In this document: piece by piece, positions 17,562 to 26,896 of the stretch
Layout of the letters: each line of letters begins with the position of its first letter
Position numbering within the stretch: position 1 is the stretch's first letter
Assembly (NCBI RefSeq): GCF_003432115.1
Contig: NZ_QWDC01000001.1
Span: 1,853,419-1,917,418, forward strand
Direction: 5' to 3'
Origin: Mucilaginibacter conchicola
Lineage (GTDB): Bacteria; Bacteroidota; Bacteroidia; Sphingobacteriales; Sphingobacteriaceae
Length of the DNA: 64,000 bases
Made by a program: the position numbers and the translations under genes
The notes under the pieces: generated by a model
What the model was told of the DNA's origin: nothing
Seen by the model: the letters and a program-made list of their open reading frames with translations, nothing else
Databases searched by the model: none

Positions 17562-18872
17562 ATGAGAAAAATATTTATGCTTTTGTTTGCAGCTACATTC
17601 TGTTTTGCCGGATGCAAAAAGAGCACAACACCACCGGCAACCCCACCAAATTCTTTACCCTTAAAAATAGCTTTATATAGCGGCGAGTACCAAACAGCAA
17701 GGGTTGGCGAATATTTACGGGATAGTATGGTTGTTAAGGTGACAAGCAATGGCCAGCCCGTATCAAATATAAATGTAGAATTTAAGGCATCGGGATGTAA
17801 TGCTGAGTTTCCGGTGGTAGTAAGCACAAAAACCGACGGTAAAGCTAAATACCACTGGCAAATGGTAGGCGAAGCCGGCGAACAAAAGTTAATGGCAGTG
17901 ATTTTAGATAACGGCAAACGGGTTGACTCTGTTGCTATCACAGGAACTGCATACACCAACTCCAGTTACCCCATACTGGGTTCATGCACTCCGCCAAATT
18001 CGCTACCTATGGATATACGCCAGTTATCTACAGGCAGGTTAATTGCATGCTTTTCCGGAAAAAATGCTATCAGATACTCTGATGACTTTGGAATTACTTG
18101 GCAACCATTAACTACTTTCTACAAGGACTTTTTTGTGACTGCTTTAGTAACGACACCTAATGACGAAATATTTGCTGCCACCCAGAATAGTGGTTTATGG
18201 TATTCAAAAGATGCTGGTTCAAACTGGATAGATATCACGCCTCCAAACTATCAAAAATCAGCTTTTCCGTTAGATATTGCGTATACCAAAAGTGGCAAAT
18301 TGATCCTTACAGGCGAATTTTCAGGCGTTTTTATAACATCAGATAAAGGCAAAACATGGATTCATCCCCAAACCGGGTTACCGCAACAAGAAGATTATAA
18401 TATCCCGATTGAATTAGCCAATGGAGATCTTTACTTAATGGGTTTATCTTTAAACCTTTACAAATCAACAAACGGAGGAAATAGCTGGATAAAATTACCT
18501 GGTGATAAATATTTACAAACCATACAAGTTGATAAAAATGGGTGGATGTATAAGTGCTTGTATGATAATCAGGGAAGCCACATTCTAATCTCCAAAGATA
18601 ATGGCGTCACATTTACAAATTACACCTTAATACCGAAACTTGTGAGCCGGATGAATATTGATGATAATGGTGATATATATTATTATAATATACTTCGTGA
18701 AACCAGCCAATTCTTCATTAAATATAATTTAGACAGACCATTTGGTTATAACCCAACCGTCTCAACCCTTACGTTACTTAACTTACCATCACAAAGAAAC
18801 TGGTATATTCAGGCTGCTCCCTACAATTTCCTATACTTTTCAGGCTTCAATATTAGTCGGAATTCTAACTGA
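17562..18872 (+). CDS. lipoprotein with BNR/Asp-box repeats
   Basis: The 436-residue product has a lipoprotein signal (lipobox FAGC, cysteine at 19), a Thr/Pro linker, an Ig-like segment (about 35-125), and then repeated beta-propeller blades with Asp-box motifs (SDDFGITW, SKDAGSNW, SDKGKTW, STNGGNSW, SKDNGVTF), as in sialidase-like and photosystem-stability-factor-like proteins. No enzymatic residues can be assigned, so a surface-exposed binding or structural role is likely. Base composition is more AT-rich than its neighbours, and it is flanked by two related terminators. Confidence 0.8.
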   Translation: MRKIFMLLFAATFCFAGCKKSTTPPATPPNSLPLKIALYSGEYQTARVGEYLRDSMVVKVTSNGQPVSNINVEFKASGCNAEFPVVVSTKTDGKAKYHWQMVGEAGEQKLMAVILDNGKRVDSVAITGTAYTNSSYPILGSCTPPNSLPMDIRQLSTGRLIACFSGKNAIRYSDDFGITWQPLTTFYKDFFVTALVTTPNDEIFAATQNSGLWYSKDAGSNWIDITPPNYQKSAFPLDIAYTKSGKLILTGEFSGVFITSDKGKTWIHPQTGLPQQEDYNIPIELANGDLYLMGLSLNLYKSTNGGNSWIKLPGDKYLQTIQVDKNGWMYKCLYDNQGSHILISKDNGVTFTNYTLIPKLVSRMNIDDNGDIYYYNILRETSQFFIKYNLDRPFGYNPTVSTLTLLNLPSQRNWYIQAAPYNFLYFSGFNISRNSN

Positions 18873-18914
18873 ATATAAAAGCCATCTGTTAAATAACAGA
18901 TGGCTTTTATATTC
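18871..18914. terminator. bidirectional terminator, perfect 21-bp inverted repeat
   Basis: The arms 18871-18891 and 18894-18914 are exact reverse complements (core GCCATCTGTTA / TAACAGATGGC) with a 2-base centre. T-rich flanks lie on both sides. It sits between the convergent lipoprotein gene and rpsJ and would end both. Confidence 0.88.
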
Positions 18915-18930
18915 AGATCTTCCGGTACTA

Positions 18931-19236
18931 TCACACTTTGATCTCAACTTCAACACCGCTTGGCAATTCAAGCTTCATCAAAGCATCTACAGTTTTTGAG
19001 TTTGAGCTGTAGATATCCAGTAAACGTTTGTAAGAACATAATTGGAATTGCTCACGTGCTTTTTTGTTTACGTGTGGTGAACGTAATACAGTAAAGATTT
19101 TCTTTTCGGTTGGTAACGGAAGTGGTCCGCTAACTACAGCGCCTGTTGGCTTTACTGTTTTTACGATCTTCTCAGCTGATTTATCAACCAAGTTGTAATC
19201 GTACGATTTTAATTTGATCCTGATTCTTTGGCTCAT
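18931..19236 (-). CDS. rpsJ: 30S ribosomal protein S10
   Basis: The 101 residues ([53 protein letters not shown]) are unmistakable S10, also the NusE partner in antitermination. It is the last gene of the str operon, 128 bases after fusA. A terminator follows within 20 bases, so it is not co-transcribed with rplC, which lies 7.3 kb further along the same strand. Confidence 0.98.
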   Translation of the reverse strand: MSQRIRIKLKSYDYNLVDKSAEKIVKTVKPTGAVVSGPLPLPTEKKIFTVLRSPHVNKKAREQFQLCSYKRLLDIYSSNSKTVDALMKLELPSGVEVEIKV

Positions 19237-19255
19237 TTTGTTTGTTTTTAATGAC

Positions 19256-19368
19256 CATCCCTAAGAGCTATTTATTAGGGATGATTGATTTATTGAATTA
19301 ATGAATTATCGAATTAGCTTTTGAGCATTCACTCAATCACTAATTCAATAATTCAAAATTGATTTTAT
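19256..19368. repeat. hairpin and word-repeat palindrome between fusA and rpsJ
   Basis: A perfect 9-bp hairpin (CATCCCTAA / TTAGGGATG, 19256-19283) is followed by a longer imperfect palindrome (about 19286-19368) built of GAATTAAT/ATTAATTC words. Neither has a T-run typical of a terminator on the minus strand, so read-through to rpsJ is expected. Confidence 0.65.
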
Positions 19369-21479
19369 TCATCATCACCACCTTTACGGCGGCCTTTTGA
19401 TTTAGCTACAACCTCGTCTTGTACGTTACGTGGAGCTGGTTCATAGTGGTCAAACTCCATGGTTGAAGTTGCACGGCCCGAAGTGATAGTACGTAATTGA
19501 GTTACGTAACCAAACATCTCAGAAAGTGGCACCATTGCTTTGATAACCTGCGATCCGTTACGAGTGTCCATACCTTGAAGCTGGCCACGACGACGGTTCA
19601 TGTCACCGATAACATCACCCATGTTTTCTTCAGGTGTAAGGATCTCGATTTTCATGATAGGCTCTAACAATACCGGTTTTGCTTTTGGTAAAGCTTCGCG
19701 GAATGCTGAACGACCAGCGATCTCAAATGACAATGCATCTGAATCGACCGCGTGGAATGAACCATCTATCAAACGAACTTTTAAGCTGGTTAGAGGGAAG
19801 CCTGCAAGTACACCGTTGTCCATAGCTGATTTAAAGCCTTTTTCAACAGATGGGATAAACTCGCGAGGGATAGCACCACCCACAATTTCGTTAACAAATT
19901 GTAAGCCTTCTTTCTCGTCATCAGCAGGTGAAATAACAACCTGGATATCGGCAAATTTACCACGACCACCGGTTTGTTTCTTGTAAGTTTCGCGGTGTTG
20001 TACTGTACCAGTGATAGCCTCTTTGTAAGCTACTTGTGGCGCACCTTGGTTAACCTCTACCTTAAACTCGCGTTTAAGACGGTCCATCAAGATATCTAAG
20101 TGAAGCTCACCCATACCAGAGATAACTGTTTGACCAGTATCTTCATCAGTTTGTACGCGGAAAGTTGGATCCTCTTCGGCTAATTTACCTAAAGCCATAC
20201 CCAATTTATCAACGTCGGCCTGAGTTTTAGGCTCAATTGCCAAACCGATAACCGGCTCAGGGAATACCATTGACTCAAGAACCAATTGGTTTTTCTCGTC
20301 ACATAGTGTATCACCTGTTTTGATATCTTTAAAGCCTACTACCGCAGCAATATCACCTGCACCTACGTTAGGGATAGGGTTTTGCTTGTTAGCGTGCATT
20401 TGGAATATACGAGAGATACGCTCTTTGTTCTCAGAACGCATGTTGTACACGTATGAACCTGCATCAAGGTTACCAGAGTAAACACGGATGAAACATAAAC
20501 GACCTACGAATGGGTCGGTAGCAATTTTAAATGCTAATGCTGCAAACGGCTCTTTAACATCCGGTTTAACCAGGATCTCAGCACCTGTATCAGGGTTAGT
20601 ACCAACAACACCTTTTGAATCAAGTGGCGAAGGCATAAGCTCCATCACGTAATCAAGCATCGTTTGTACACCTTTGTTTTTGAAAGATGAACCACAAGTC
20701 ATCGGAACGATCTTACCTGCTAAAGTAGCCTGGCGTAATGCGTCTAATACCTCGCGCTCAGTAATTGTAGTTGGATCTTCGAAGAATTTCTCCATCAAAG
20801 AATCATCAAACTCAGCTACTGCTTCTAATAATTTCTCTCTCCACTCAGTTGCTTCATCCAGCATATCATCAGGGATAGGCACTTCGGTAAAGGTCATACC
20901 TTTATCGTGCTCGTTCCAAACAATACCACGGAAGTTGATCAGATCAACCACACCTTTAAATTGGTCTTCAGCACCGATAGGTAACTGCAAAGGGATAGCA
21001 ACGCTGCCCAACATTTCTTTAACCTGTTTTACCACGTTAAGGAAATCGGCACCACTACGGTCCATTTTGTTAACAAAACCAATACGAGGTACGTTGTAGT
21101 TGTTAGCTAAACGCCAGTTAGTTTCTGATTGCGGCTCAACACCATCAACCGCGCTGAATAAAAACACCAAACCATCTAATACACGCAGCGAGCGGTTCAC
21201 CTCTACGGTGAAATCCACGTGGCCCGGGGTATCAATGATGTTCATGTGGTAGTTGTGGTTACGGTACTTCCAGTTAACTGTAGTAGCAGCAGATGTAATG
21301 GTAATACCACGCTCCTGCTCTTGTGCCATCCAGTCCATGGTAGCCGCACCTTCGTGTACCTCGCCTATTTTGTGGCTAACGCCGGCATAGTAAAGAATAC
21401 GCTCGGTTGTAGTGGTTTTACCAGCATCAATGTGAGCGGCAATACCAATATTTCTTGTGTATTTAAGATCTCTTGACAT
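19365..21479 (-). CDS. fusA: elongation factor G
   Basis: This is a 704-residue translocation GTPase. Domain I carries AHIDAGKT (15-22), the switch region [19 protein letters not shown] and NKMD. Domains II-V follow, ending [18 protein letters not shown] and a short charged tail ([10 protein letters not shown]). It lies in the str order rpsG-fusA-rpsJ, so it is the housekeeping EF-G. Confidence 0.99.
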   Translation of the reverse strand: MSRDLKYTRNIGIAAHIDAGKTTTTERILYYAGVSHKIGEVHEGAATMDWMAQEQERGITITSAATTVNWKYRNHNYHMNIIDTPGHVDFTVEVNRSLRVLDGLVFLFSAVDGVEPQSETNWRLANNYNVPRIGFVNKMDRSGADFLNVVKQVKEMLGSVAIPLQLPIGAEDQFKGVVDLINFRGIVWNEHDKGMTFTEVPIPDDMLDEATEWREKLLEAVAEFDDSLMEKFFEDPTTITEREVLDALRQATLAGKIVPMTCGSSFKNKGVQTMLDYVMELMPSPLDSKGVVGTNPDTGAEILVKPDVKEPFAALAFKIATDPFVGRLCFIRVYSGNLDAGSYVYNMRSENKERISRIFQMHANKQNPIPNVGAGDIAAVVGFKDIKTGDTLCDEKNQLVLESMVFPEPVIGLAIEPKTQADVDKLGMALGKLAEEDPTFRVQTDEDTGQTVISGMGELHLDILMDRLKREFKVEVNQGAPQVAYKEAITGTVQHRETYKKQTGGRGKFADIQVVISPADDEKEGLQFVNEIVGGAIPREFIPSVEKGFKSAMDNGVLAGFPLTSLKVRLIDGSFHAVDSDALSFEIAGRSAFREALPKAKPVLLEPIMKIEILTPEENMGDVIGDMNRRRGQLQGMDTRNGSQVIKAMVPLSEMFGYVTQLRTITSGRATSTMEFDHYEPAPRNVQDEVVAKSKGRRKGGDDE

Positions 21480-21490
21480 GTTTGTTTTTT

Positions 21491-21601
21491 AAATGAGTGA
21501 ATGAGTGACTGAGTGAGTTTGCGAATAAGCAATTTATGGATTAGGTAAATGTTACCTTTTCAATAAATCACTCATTCAATCATTCACTAATTCTCTCATT
21601 A
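21491..21601. repeat. word-repeat palindrome between rpsG and fusA
   Basis: Left-arm words AATGAGTGAATGAGTGACTG (from 21492) face right-arm words CACTCATTCAATCATTCAC (to about 21601). This gives an imperfect stem of about 40 bp over a loop of about 30 bases. Confidence 0.7.
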
Positions 21602-22066
21602 GAATCTAAAGTGTGAGAACGCTTTGTTAGCCTCAGCCATTTTGTGCGTATCTTCTTTCTTCTTAACAGCAGCACCTTCGCCTTTAGCAGCAGAGATGAT
21701 CTCGCCGGCAAGTTTCTCCATCATGGTTTTTTCGCCACGTTTACGTGCGTAGCTAATTAACCATTTCATACCTAAAGCGATTTTACGCTCCGGACGAACC
21801 TCAGTAGGAACCTGGAAGTTAGCACCACCTACACGGCGGCTTTTAACCTCTACAGCTGGCATAACGTTGTTAAGCGCCTTTTTCCAGGTATCTAAACCGC
21901 TTTCGCTGGTTTTTTTCTCAACAATGTCAACTGCGTTATAAAATATAGCGTATGCGGTAGATTTTTTACCATCATACATCATGTTGTTTACAAACCTTGT
22001 AACCAAAGTATCGTTAAATCTTGGGTCAGGAAGGATAATTCTCTTTTTTGGTTTTGACTTTCTCAT
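21599..22066 (-). CDS. rpsG: 30S ribosomal protein S7
   Basis: At 155 residues it starts [21 protein letters not shown] and includes [17 protein letters not shown] and [17 protein letters not shown]7 nucleates 16S rRNA 3'-domain assembly. It is 19 bases downstream of rpsL. Confidence 0.98.
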   Translation of the reverse strand: MRKSKPKKRIILPDPRFNDTLVTRFVNNMMYDGKKSTAYAIFYNAVDIVEKKTSESGLDTWKKALNNVMPAVEVKSRRVGGANFQVPTEVRPERKIALGMKWLISYARKRGEKTMMEKLAGEIISAAKGEGAAVKKKEDTHKMAEANKAFSHFRF

Positions 22067-22085
22067 TGTTTTCTATCCTCCTTTA

Positions 22086-22499
22086 TTATTTCTTTTTACC
22101 TTTTGCAGGGGCTGCAGCAGCTTGTCCTGGTTTAGGGCGTTTAGTTCCGTATTTAGAACGACGCTGGTTACGGCCTGCTACACCAGATGTATCTAATGCA
22201 CCACGGATGATGTGGTAACGTACACCAGGTAAGTCTTTAACACGACCACCACGGATCAAAACAATTGAGTGTTCTTGTAAGTTGTGGCCTTCACCAGGGA
22301 TGTAGGCGTTAACTTCTTTACCATTTGTAAGGCGCACACGTGCAACTTTACGCATTGCTGAGTTTGGTTTTTTAGGGGTAGTGGTATATACACGTGTACA
22401 TACACCTCTTCGCTGTGGACAGCTGTCCAACGCCGGAGACTTACTCTTGTCTTCCAGAGCTACTCTACCTTTTCTAACTAATTGCTGAATAGTAGGCAT
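22086..22499 (-). CDS. rpsL: 30S ribosomal protein S12
   Basis: The 137-residue protein contains the invariant [18 protein letters not shown] and [13 protein letters not shown] loops at the decoding site. Both lysines linked to streptomycin sensitivity are wild type. The C-terminal tail is extended by Lys/Ala ([13 protein letters not shown]). It is the first gene of the str operon, with a clear promoter 45 bases upstream. Confidence 0.98.
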   Translation of the reverse strand: MPTIQQLVRKGRVALEDKSKSPALDSCPQRRGVCTRVYTTTPKKPNSAMRKVARVRLTNGKEVNAYIPGEGHNLQEHSIVLIRGGRVKDLPGVRYHIIRGALDTSGVAGRNQRRSKYGTKRPKPGQAAAAPAKGKKK

Positions 22500-22527
22500 T
22501 CTTTGCTTTTTGTTTTTACAGTTTTAT

Positions 22528-22575
22528 CCTTATTTTAAGGACTGCAAAGGTAGGCACTATTTTTTGATTTTCAAG
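22528..22575 (-). promoter_or_regulatory. rpsL (str operon) promoter and 5' leader hairpin
   Basis: On the minus strand CTTG (22575-22572), 19 bases and then TACCTTTGC (22552-22544) match the Bacteroidota promoter apart from one base in the -33 box. The initial transcript would begin with GTCCTTAAAATAAGGA (22542 to 22527), a CCTTA/TAAGG hairpin, as at rplC. Confidence 0.8.
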
Positions 22576-22683
22576 CGCTTGAGTAAAAAAGTTTTTTGTA
22601 ATTAATTGAGTGGGTGGTGCAAGTGGGCGAATATGGCTGCGGGTTACCTTTTATTAAACACTGTATCAATACCAAACCACCAC

Positions 22684-23013
22684 ATGAAAACCGTTTGGCT
22701 AAGCATTAAACAACACCCTATCCCTGCATTTTGCTACCTGTTTTATCTATTTATATGTTATGGCGCTATAAACAACTCAGCTTATCTAAGCAGGCAGATG
22801 AAACTCCATCCCGATCGTGGCGGTATAGCAAACGGCGGAGAAGCTGCTGCTCTCACAGGTGGTTTAACCTATTTCGCCGGTTTTATTTTGCTCCTGGTCT
22901 GCATCATTCGCGGTAGTTCAAAAAACGGCGATAGCAATTTCTATCTCTGGTTTGCACTTGCCATCATCATCCCGATGGTTGTTGCCGGCAATGCATCAGA
23001 ATTTGTAAAGTAA
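22684..23013 (+). CDS. small membrane protein of unknown function
   Basis: I start at the ATG at 22684 (MKTVWLSIKQHPIPAFCYLF), which puts a hydrophobic helix at the N-terminus; a longer frame from 22606 adds 26 unlikely residues. The 109-residue protein has three predicted membrane helices (about 11-30, 58-78, 88-105) and a short polar loop. No family is recognised. It is transcribed divergently from rpsL. Confidence 0.6.
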   Translation: MKTVWLSIKQHPIPAFCYLFYLFICYGAINNSAYLSRQMKLHPDRGGIANGGEAAALTGGLTYFAGFILLLVCIIRGSSKNGDSNFYLWFALAIIIPMVVAGNASEFVK

Positions 23014-23034
23014 AGCAACGCTATTACTACTATC

Positions 23035-23420
23035 TCCCGCCAGCCCCGCTTTCCGCTTATACGGCACGGGCCTTAGGCGCGGGGCAGGTATCCGCTGCAA
23101 TCGGGTTTAGAGATGCAGGGCTTGTTTTGAACCATAATCTATGGGATTAGATGATTGCCATGAATCACCAAATTTGTCATTCTGAGCGTAGCGAAGAATC
23201 TATAAACTGTACAGAGAACGCGGTTAGATCTTCGCTACGCTCAGAATGGCAATCTGCCAAAACGCGGGTAAAAGCCCTACAAAAAACCGGGCCAAGGTAA
23301 AGGCCTGCGGGTGGAAGGATTTTTTTGTCTTGAGCTTTTGCTTCTTTTGTATCAAGACAAAAGAAGTAGCCTCTGCGGCAATGAGCAGACTGCCGTTAAT
23401 GCAAACAAAAGCTTAACCCA
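23035..23420. repeat. composite intergenic repeat, copy 1, in a 560-base gene-free stretch
   Basis: Read on the minus strand, this stretch shares order and sequence with 33700-34000. Common blocks are TTAACG..CTGCTCAT.GCCGCAG, a long AAAAAAATCCTTC run, CCCGGTTTTTTGT.GGGC, GAAGAATCTAAC, and AGCGGATAC followed by AGCGGAAAGCG. Nested inside is an intact family B palindrome (23176-23250). The rest of the gap to 23573 holds a TGCCGAA/TTCGGCA hairpin (about 23477-23497) and the 41-base element at 23511. No gene is seen. Confidence 0.7.
23176..23250. repeat. REP-like palindrome, family B
   Basis: GTCATTCTGAGCGTAGCGAA is mirrored by TTCGCTACGCTCAGAATGGC across a 30-base centre. Confidence 0.8.
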
Positions 23421-23510
23421 GGCACACTGTTGTTCGTGCAACACTAACAGCATCCAGACAGACTTAGTGTGTGAGATGCCGAAATAAATTCGGCATGACG
23501 TTTTGGTGGC

Positions 23511-23551
23511 GTTCACGAGTGTTCATGATGTTCATGCGCGTTAACGTGAAC
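23511..23551. repeat. 41-base element, family E, copy 1
   Basis: It starts GTTCACGAGTGTTCATGATG and ends CGTTAACGTGAAC, with the outer 7 bases inverted (GTTCACG/CGTGAAC) and an internal GTTCATG direct repeat. A second copy at 57560-57600 differs at two positions. Confidence 0.75.
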
Positions 23552-23573
23552 ATCGTACACCTTCATAAAACCC

Positions 23574-24038
23574 TCAATCTTTTACCGGCAACGCTTTCTT
23601 TATCCGTTTACCCACTATTTTCAACTCAAACAATGTCAATAGCCAAAAACAGCCTATTAGAAATAACGGGAGCACAAAACGGTCATAATCGTCTTTCTCC
23701 GCAAGCGAGGAGACTACCGACAATATAAACACCAATGCCAAAAAAATTACAGCTATAGTTGATAACAAACTATACCGAAGCTTATACTCAAACACTGTGG
23801 GGTCTTTTGAGAACACAATAACCACCCTGGGTAAAAATCTTTCTAAAGAAGTTCTTAGGCGCGAAAACTGCACATTCTTTTTCCCATCGTAACCTACAAA
23901 TAGCTTATCAGATCCTATGTCACTTTGGGCAGATTGATAATCTAAAGGCAAACTGCGCTTAAGTGCGCGCTTGCGCATGGCTTGTTCAAGTTGTTGCCTT
24001 TCGGCATCCGTTTGTTTAATTCGCTTAAGGGTGATCAT
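23574..24038 (-). CDS. membrane protein of unknown function
   Basis: The 154-residue product has a charged, arginine-rich N-terminal half (residues 1-85) and two membrane helices (about 88-110 and 122-140), then a basic end (KIVGKRIKKALPVKD). No family is recognised. Its promoter would lie in the short AT-rich gap next to tRNA-Gly, which points the other way. Confidence 0.65.
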   Translation of the reverse strand: MITLKRIKQTDAERQQLEQAMRKRALKRSLPLDYQSAQSDIGSDKLFVGYDGKKNVQFSRLRTSLERFLPRVVIVFSKDPTVFEYKLRYSLLSTIAVIFLALVFILSVVSSLAEKDDYDRFVLPLFLIGCFWLLTLFELKIVGKRIKKALPVKD

Positions 24039-24095
24039 GATAAGGGGCTTATGAGCTAACGAAAATACAGATATCAGATTTTTTTTTAAATATTT

Positions 24096-24126
24096 TTTGC
24101 TATTAAAACAAAAATCCTACTTTTGC
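24096..24126 (+). promoter_or_regulatory. tRNA-Gly promoter
   Basis: TTTG (24096-24099) and TACTTTTGC (24118-24126) are spaced by 18 bases, close to the Bacteroidota consensus. The mature tRNA begins 10 bases after the -7 box, so transcription starts almost at the tRNA 5' end. Confidence 0.8.
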
Positions 24127-24135
24127 CACCCCAAC

Positions 24136-24208
<73 letters not shown>

Positions 24209-24209
24209 C

Positions 24210-24240
24210 AAAAGCCTTCCCAAACGGGGAGGCTTTTTTT
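24210..24240 (+). terminator. terminator of tRNA-Gly
   Basis: AAAGCCTTCC-CAAAC-GGGGAGGC is followed by T7. The T-run reaches the stop codon of the convergent serine hydrolase gene, so the two transcription units share their ends. Confidence 0.88.
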
Positions 24241-25903
24241 ATTTACCCTGTTTTACTTTCACCCACTCTACAGGTATATCATTCATAAAAGCCTTATCAA
24301 TGTTGCCATTGGCATCCTTTGTAAATTTGAGACTAAAACCGGGCTCATCATTATAAAATTCCAATTCCCCCGTTCTGAAAAATTCCAGCACGCCGCCGTC
24401 CCACGATTGAGTAAGCATCAGCTTACTACCTGTAGCTTTAAAGGTAAAAGAAATCGGTTTACCATTCTGAGCAAAGGTTCCCTCAAAAACTTTTAAATCA
24501 GCAGGCGTAAAACCAGCTTCCAAACTTTTGATATGGTTAATAAACGAGGAATTCTCCTTATCAATTCCCGATGCCAGTTTATAATCGGCCAACGCTGCTT
24601 TATTATAACCTGCTCCCTCATAAGTCGCAGCCAGGCTACCAAGTGCCACCGGGTTCTCTGGATACCATTTTGTTGCCTGCTTTAATACCGCAATGGCTTT
24701 TGCATAATGCTTCTGCATGGTAAGGCTCATACCATAATTAACCAGATCCCGCTCCGAAAAAGTGTAACCCCTTTTCTTTAGCACATCAAATAAGGCGGGC
24801 GCTTTCGCGGTGCCATGTTTCCGCAATTCATCAAAAAGCACGGCCATGGTTTGTGGTTCGTCATAACCCAGGTGAAGCCACTTCATGGCCCAGGTAGTTT
24901 GTTTGCCCATAAACATATCTACCAATTGGTCGGTAACTTTTAGCGCACGGTTGCCTCGGGTAAAAAATACAAAGCTTTGCCCTTTTTTTGGGTAGGCCAT
25001 AAAGAATGAGTAAAAATCATCGGTACTGCCCCAGTGCCAAATGGCATCGCCTTTCTCGTTTTGCTGCAGACCGATACCTAAGCCCCAATCTATATGTGTA
25101 TCAGCCGCGGTACTATCGTGCCCTGCCCATTGCGCATCGCTTTGCCTGGTAAACATCAATTGGCGGGTAGCTGGCTTAAATCCTTTGCCCGCCAGCAAGG
25201 CTTGCAGGAATATATTATAGTCATGCGCGGTGGTGAGCAGGGAAAAGGCGGCGTTGGGGTACATCCCTGCCATATCTTTGCTAATAGTTCCTAAACTCAG
25301 GCTGTCCATTTGGTTGGTTTGCACATAAGTACTGCTATTCATCCCAAGAGGAATAAAAACCTCTTGCTGCATGATATCCTCAAACGGCTTGTTTAAAATA
25401 TGCTCCACCACTTTCTGCAGGAACCAGACCCCTTCTCCCGAGTAAGAGAATGTGATACCCGGCTCAAACAGCAATTTAACCTTTCCCTCGTTCATCTCAG
25501 AAAACTCAGCAAGGCCCGAGGTGTGGCTAAGCACCATCCGCGCGGTAATTTTTCTGTAACGCTGATCATTGTTGTCAAACCTATTGTAATTATCTATGTA
25601 ATTAAGCAACGACTTATCCAGATCTATCAGGCCTCTGTCATACAAGCGCAGCACTGCATAGGCAAACACACATTTACCTAACGAGCCCGCCCTGAAAAGA
25701 TCATGAGAAGTTAATTTTTTATCGCCGTTTGGCCGGTTAAGGCCTGCCTGGTATAAACTTGTTTTACCATTGGCTGTATAAGCTATCTGGATGCCAGGCA
25801 AATTATTATCATCTATCAACTCATTAAGCCCCTGCCTGCTTATATTTTGAGCGTATCCGCAAACAGTGATAAATAACAACGAAAGTAAAATATAATTCTT
25901 CAT
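24239..25903 (-). CDS. beta-lactamase-fold serine hydrolase with TPR-like C-terminus
   Basis: The 554-residue secreted protein has a signal peptide (cleavage after GYAQ, about 19) and a class C-type/PBP4*-like domain to about 340. The catalytic motifs are S74-x-x-K77 (GSLGK) and Y154-S-G, preceded by LSHTSGL, with HWGSTDDFY as the likely third element. The C-terminal third holds a TPR-like helix pair (YPENPVALGSLAATYEGAGY) and a beta-rich tail. Relatives hydrolyse peptides or esters more often than antibiotics, so resistance is not implied. The gene is single. Confidence 0.85.
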   Translation of the reverse strand: MKNYILLSLLFITVCGYAQNISRQGLNELIDDNNLPGIQIAYTANGKTSLYQAGLNRPNGDKKLTSHDLFRAGSLGKCVFAYAVLRLYDRGLIDLDKSLLNYIDNYNRFDNNDQRYRKITARMVLSHTSGLAEFSEMNEGKVKLLFEPGITFSYSGEGVWFLQKVVEHILNKPFEDIMQQEVFIPLGMNSSTYVQTNQMDSLSLGTISKDMAGMYPNAAFSLLTTAHDYNIFLQALLAGKGFKPATRQLMFTRQSDAQWAGHDSTAADTHIDWGLGIGLQQNEKGDAIWHWGSTDDFYSFFMAYPKKGQSFVFFTRGNRALKVTDQLVDMFMGKQTTWAMKWLHLGYDEPQTMAVLFDELRKHGTAKAPALFDVLKKRGYTFSERDLVNYGMSLTMQKHYAKAIAVLKQATKWYPENPVALGSLAATYEGAGYNKAALADYKLASGIDKENSSFINHIKSLEAGFTPADLKVFEGTFAQNGKPISFTFKATGSKLMLTQSWDGGVLEFFRTGELEFYNDEPGFSLKFTKDANGNIDKAFMNDIPVEWVKVKQGK

Positions 25904-26243
25904 ACAGACACTAAAGATATCAAATATGAAATTTTATATTGATTTATTAATAATAATCAGAATTTAATTCCAATAACATCAAAATATAAATTCGACCACT
26001 CTATTTCGCTATTAATTTTTAATATAATTTTTATACTAAAACAAAACACACAGAGTTATAACAACTTAACTAACAGATTTATTCAATCGGTCAGTTAATA
26101 GTTAATAAGATTTACGAAAGCAGGTTATAGCGCAAGGCCACACCTGCTTTTTTTATTTTATTTCATTTCTGATTTTTCCTGCTGACATAGGGTTGTCACC
26201 AGCCGGTTGTTGCTTTGAATTGTAAACCAAAAACAACAACATC
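25904..26243. other. AT-rich 340-base divergent intergenic region
   Basis: It lies between two diverging genes. I see no ORF of note. The only clear signal is a plus-strand terminator at 26117-26154 with no gene before it. No convincing TAnnTTTG promoter was found for that transcript. Confidence 0.6.
26117..26154 (+). terminator. orphan intrinsic terminator
   Basis: AAAGCAGGT (26117-26125) pairs with ACCTGCTTT (26142-26150), a perfect 9-bp stem over a 16-base loop, followed by TTTTATTTTA. It points towards the DinB gene, starts about 210 bases from the diverging gene, and ends no known gene. It may mark a small RNA or a leader attenuator. Confidence 0.65.
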
Positions 26244-26768
26244 ATGTCACTTATCAATTTCTATCTGAAACAACTTAATGAAGAATCTGTAACCACCCGC
26301 CGTATGCTTGAACGCGTACCAACAGAAAAGCTTGACTGGACGCCCCATGTAAAAAGCATGGACATCCGCCGCCTGGCAACCCATATTGCCGAGCTGCCAA
26401 CCTGGATCACGATGGCGATAACTACAGATGGACTCGACTTTGAGAGCAACCCTTACGAAGCAAAATTTATTGATAGTAACGAGGAACTGATGGCACTTTT
26501 TGAAGAGTCGTTAGCCGATGGCCGCAGCCAACTGCTTGCCGAAAATGAAGAGAGGCTAAACTATCCATGGATATTGCGTAGCGGCGATACCATCCTTAGC
26601 GAAAGCACAAAAAGTGGCATTATCCGCATGGCCTTATCGCAGATCATCCACCATCGCGCACAGCTGGGCGTTTACCTGCGCCTGTTGGATATCCCAATCC
26701 CGGGCAGCTACGGCCCAAGCGCTGATGAAGCTACCTTTAAGCAGGATGAAGAAGCGGTAGGGGTATAA
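26244..26768 (+). CDS. DinB-family protein
   Basis: The 174-residue protein follows the four-helix DinB/YfiT pattern: LLERVPTEKLDWTPHVKSMD-like opening, LATHIAELPTWI and the C-terminal QIIHHRAQLGVYLRLLDIP. The histidines at about 47 and 135-136 would form the metal site. Members are metal-dependent thiol transferases or putative stress proteins; the activity is unknown here. Confidence 0.85.
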   Translation: MSLINFYLKQLNEESVTTRRMLERVPTEKLDWTPHVKSMDIRRLATHIAELPTWITMAITTDGLDFESNPYEAKFIDSNEELMALFEESLADGRSQLLAENEERLNYPWILRSGDTILSESTKSGIIRMALSQIIHHRAQLGVYLRLLDIPIPGSYGPSADEATFKQDEEAVGV

Positions 26769-26784
26769 AGCTATAAATCCAACA

Positions 26785-26877
26785 CGTCATTGCGAGCGAT
26801 AGCGTGGCAATCCCCGATATGCAGAGCGGCTTTGCATATCGGGGATTGCCACGTCGCTGTCGCTCCTCGCAATGACG
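26785..26877. repeat. REP-like palindrome, family A
   Basis: CGTCATTGCGAGCGATAGCG begins the left arm; GCTCCTCGCAATGACG ends the right. The inner arms pair over TGGCAATCCCCGATATGC. Confidence 0.85.
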
Positions 26878-26896
26878 TGCCAAGTAGAGTGCCCCT

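Noticed and set aside
24239..25903. Antibiotic-degrading class C beta-lactamase
   Set aside because: The catalytic motifs fit the wider serine hydrolase/PBP4* group with a TPR-like tail, and the third motif is not the canonical KTG; resistance cannot be claimed.
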